Program-made: the position numbers and the translations under genes | The notes under the pieces: generated by a model | Database searches by the model: none | What the model was told of the DNA's origin: nothing | Seen by the model: only the letters and a program-made list of their open reading frames with translations | Assembly (NCBI GenBank): GCA_009193035.1 | Contig: SWDT01000001.1 | Location: 1,054,001 to 1,118,000, forward strand | DNA from: Halicephalobus mephisto | Taxonomy: Eukaryota > Nematoda > Chromadorea > Rhabditida > Panagrolaimidae | Length of the DNA: 64,000 nt | Direction: 5' to 3' | Shown: positions 61,101 through 64,000 of the stretch, in pieces | Layout: every line of letters starts with the position of its first letter | Position numbering within the stretch: position 1 is the first letter of the stretch

Positions 61101-63878
61101 CACAACTTGGATCGGTCAAATTATTAGCCGATCGGCCCAATTATGACACGATGGTCAGTCAACGAGGCTTTGCATCTGTTTTTCTTGAGAATATCGCTGT
61201 TCGAAATGTGTTCATACATTCAAGTGTTTCAGAGAACGTCTTATCCTTGTTTGTTTCTTTTTTCGTCTTATCGTTCAATTGTGTAACGATTTCGTACAGT
61301 TTATTCTCATCTTTTTCTTGAAATGTTTTGTTTTCCTCGATGAACACACACTCGTCTCTTAGTCTGAACTGTCAAGTATTCCACTGCCAATGGACGTGTA
61401 TAACTTTTATTATATAATCGTAGTTATTTCTCTTCTGACCTTTGGGGAAGAAATGACTATGGCCTCTAAAAAGCTCCATGGATCAAATAGCCTTTCATTT
61501 CCGTTTTTCAATTACTTTTTTGTTGAATGAATTTATTTTGGAGAATCCTTACCGTTTTGAGCACTTGAACCTTGGTGGCAAGTCAAGGCCTCGCGCACCA
61601 CTCAAAAACCGATAAAAAGAATCAATTCAGATTTGCCAGAATGGGTCCTCATCCATGTAAAATGGAAATTAAACCATGCCTTTGCTTCTTTTAGTCAAAT
61701 TTAATATATAAATATTGTTTTAGTTTCTGTAGGGGTTATTATTTGTCCTTTAAAGGTTACCTAATTTAAGTTGTTATTCACGTTTCACTTTATTGTTTTC
61801 CGGGAAGGTTTTCGCCTTTATTATATCTATTGTTCCGAAAAAGGAATATCATTTTGTTCAACACGCAATTCTGGCCGTGTCGAGGCCAAAGACAGACATG
61901 AAAACTAGAATAACGGGAACTGCGGTCAATCTTCTTTTTCGCTCGCTGACGAATCAGGGAAACGATGATAGTCAGTCGTGGTTTTGAGAAAAAAGTGAGA
62001 GTAACTATAGGTCGGTTTTTCTTTGGGCAAAAGTAACGTTAAGATTTTAAATGTTTATTGTACAAGTCATGGTTGTAATAGGAATTAGTGAACAAGTCTT
62101 TCAGATGTGTTCTTTTGTTTTGATTTTTCTTAAATTCGGAAAGATTCCCTTTATTATTCTTTCCACTCTTGAGAATCAGCTTTGCATCTTTTGTGCTTTT
62201 GGCATTGTTTTCGTTGTCTATCCTTTTGCTAAATTTTCGGAAGAATTTTCGGTTGTTATCGACCGTTGAAATTTCGATAAGCTGGTGGTGGCATTTTATA
62301 ATTTTAAATAAAAGCCCTGGAGGCATGAGAGTTGATCGTTTTTAGTGTGCTGCTGACAAGTTTCGATTTTGCTTTTGACTTTTTTAAAATGAAGAATTGT
62401 TTTTCAAAGAGGAATAGAATATTTTTTGGGGCTTCAATTGATGTTTTCTTCTTTGGCTTTCTTGTTTTAAAGCTGCTTAATGAAAGTTTGACGCATTTTT
62501 CAATCTTGTAGAACTTTTCTCAAATAAAAGATCCGGCTTATCGATAACCTTTTCAATCGGCCGCAATCGTGTTTCATGTCCATCTGGTGATTTATTTTTA
62601 TACGTTGCTATATTTGACTGGGTTCAGTTTTCGTGTAACAAGGTCTTTGACGTTCATAATTCAGCGGCCCTGGTCTAGTTGCGCGATGCTTTATCAACCA
62701 CGGCGATCTATCTCCTTTTTGACCTTTCTTCTACCTTCAAAGCCTGCAATCTTCTTTCTATGAAATAACCCTTACTTGTGTTTGTGTTATTTGGTCTCCT
62801 GAAATTGGATGAACATGCCCCAATTTGATGTATAACTGGTCTAATGAGGCGAAAAAGAAGTCCAGGTGCCGGGATTGGTTGTTGTTTTTTTTTTCGAGAA
62901 AAGGATATTCCTAAAAAAGCAAGTCAAGCCGCTCTCGTTGCGGCAAGCAGGTGCGGATGTTTGCTTTTGTTCGGTTTTGATTTTGTGTAAGCAGAGGACG
63001 AGTAACTCACTTGCCCTTCCGTTAGAGGAACGGTAAACTCTCACACTATTCTGGTTGTAGACGAGCTGATCGCTGGCGCATCCTTTATGGTGTAGTGCTG
63101 GACAAAAGCTAACCGAGTTTGGCAGTCGGCCCTCGTGTCAAGTACTGTTTGCACGAGATCGACTTTGTCTCATCGGAAACAAGCTAGTCTCTTCATTATG
63201 AGTGAAAAAGAATCTTTTTCTACTAAATCTTGCTATTCATGATTATAAAATTTGAATTGGTTTATTTTTCCATTTCCGGTTAGACCAAATTAACGTTAAG
63301 CTTCTTATAAAATACACTTGCGAGTAATTGTGGTGGGCAACCCGCCTCCAGTTTGATTAACTGGCTCCTTATAAGGAGCCTACCCCGAGTTAATCCGGCT
63401 TGGCTGCCACTGACCGCATTCTAACAACAGAAGCAATTGCCATTAATCTGTAGTATCCCTAACACGCCCAAGCTTCTTAACTAGACTGCGGTTTACCTAT
63501 TTATTTCTCTCACAGTTAGTTTACGTTGATTGTATTCGAACCGTGGGAATCGAGCGTTCTAAACTGCCGATGGCTGTGAAATTTTTGTTCATCTCTTCCA
63601 TAAAAGAGAATATCTAATCGTAATTCTCTAATTGACTAAATCTGAACACTTTGTTTTGACTTTTTTTCCTTTTCTTAGACCGAACATTGGTTAATTAAAA
63701 AGAGACCAACAAGTGATAAGACTGTACTGACGAGGCCTAATATCGTTCGTATCTTTATCGATTGCCAATCATAGACTCATTTCCGTCAGTTACTCATATA
63801 CGCTCCTTTTTTTTGACATTTACGTGGGCAAATTTGAAGATTAATATCGAAGTTTATATTTTCATTTTCACACTTTTC

Positions 63879-63880
63879 AG
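63879..63880 (+). promoter_or_regulatory. Probable splice or trans-splice acceptor of the last gene
   Basis: TTCACACTTTTCAG ends 7 nt before ATG 63888. Confidence 0.5.
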
Positions 63881-63887
63881 GAGAAGG

Positions 63888-64000
63888 ATGCGGGCGATTT
63901 TATTGCTTACTTTTTTGATTCTTTCAAGTACGTATTCTTTGGCTCAAAAATTGTCTGAAGAAGATGCTCTTGAAGGAAGTGCGCATTTGATGAATCCAGA
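63888..64000 (+). CDS. Secreted protein, N-terminal fragment (cut by the window end)
   Basis: The 37 complete codons begin with a clear signal peptide (RAILLLTFLILSSTYSLAQ), probably cleaved after SLA or AQ. The mature part starts KLSEEDALEGSAHLMNP. No stop is reached and no family can be named from this much. The short acidic beginning is compatible with a neuropeptide or other secreted precursor. The start is supported by the acceptor 7 nt upstream. Confidence 0.6.
   Translation, partial: MRAILLLTFLILSSTYSLAQKLSEEDALEGSAHLMNP

Larger units (their letters stand above)
57047..63887. other. 6.8-kb region without a supported gene; decayed coding-like tract on the minus strand
   Basis: An inverted-repeat element lies at 57988-58132. 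From about 59450 to 62330 the minus strand shows a run of broken Lys/Glu/Asn-rich frames (for example 60310-60077, 61347-61159, 62326-62039) separated by single stops. The plus strand is correspondingly T-rich. I recognise no family. A decayed mobile element or pseudogene, or simply a strand-biased long 5' intron of the gene at 63888, would fit. Confidence 0.4.

Overview
The window is eukaryotic and most likely from a nematode. Four observations support this. Introns are almost all 40-50 nt with a TTTTCAG-type acceptor. Many start codons sit a few bases after a lone TTTTCAG-like acceptor, as expected for spliced-leader trans-splicing. A 5S rRNA gene at 33266-33383 shares its whole central core with the Caenorhabditis 5S. 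A neuropeptide precursor carries an RPamide of the NLP-2/NLP-22/NLP-23 type known from nematodes. All exon joins below were worked out by hand from reading frame and splice sites; the complete gene models close in frame over every exon. Products are named from remembered family features, not from a database search.

Layout, left to right. 1-566 (-): 5' part of ECSIT. 2515-3798 (+): a tetraspanin. 4394-6072 (-) and 6562-8077 (+): two divergent (head-to-head) RING1/RING2-like Polycomb E3 genes, each with an N-terminal RING and a C-terminal RAWUL region. 8078-14089: repeat-rich intergenic DNA with an isolated caspase p10-like reading frame (10696-11037, -). 14090-20815 (+): a twelve-exon GABA-B receptor subunit 1 (gbb-1) whose introns hold several transposable-element remnants. 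20816-27567: intergenic repeats, including two tandem pre-miRNA-like hairpins. 27568-28788 (+): a 7TM chemoreceptor-like gene, convergent with 28857-30438 (-), a cathepsin-D-type aspartic protease. 33266-33383: 5S rRNA. 34958-36526 (+): a DRAM/FRAG1-family membrane protein. 37898-42382 (-): an ETS transcription factor with Pointed domain, AT-hook and two alternative last exons. 48803-49812 (+): a second tetraspanin. 51725-53264 (-): a small heat-shock protein (hsp-25 type). 55011-56561 (+): BBS4, convergent with 56780-57046 (-), the RPamide precursor. 63888-64000 (+): the first residues of a secreted protein cut by the window end.

The genes are not an operon or one pathway. They are a mixed set: neuronal signalling (gbb-1, RPamide, 7TM receptor), cilium (BBS4), chromatin and transcription (two RING1-like genes, ETS factor), lysosome/autophagy (aspartic protease, DRAM), membrane organisers (tetraspanins), mitochondrion (ECSIT) and muscle/stress (HSP-25). 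About half the window is intergenic and holds at least five families of short inverted-repeat elements, several of which also sit in introns.

The most interesting points are: two phase-matched alternative terminal exons that swap the C-terminal half of the ETS DNA-binding domain; the single-peptide RPamide precursor; the RING1 paralogue pair; a caspase small-subunit-only frame; two GC-AG introns, one strongly supported by homology; and the tandem miRNA-like hairpins.
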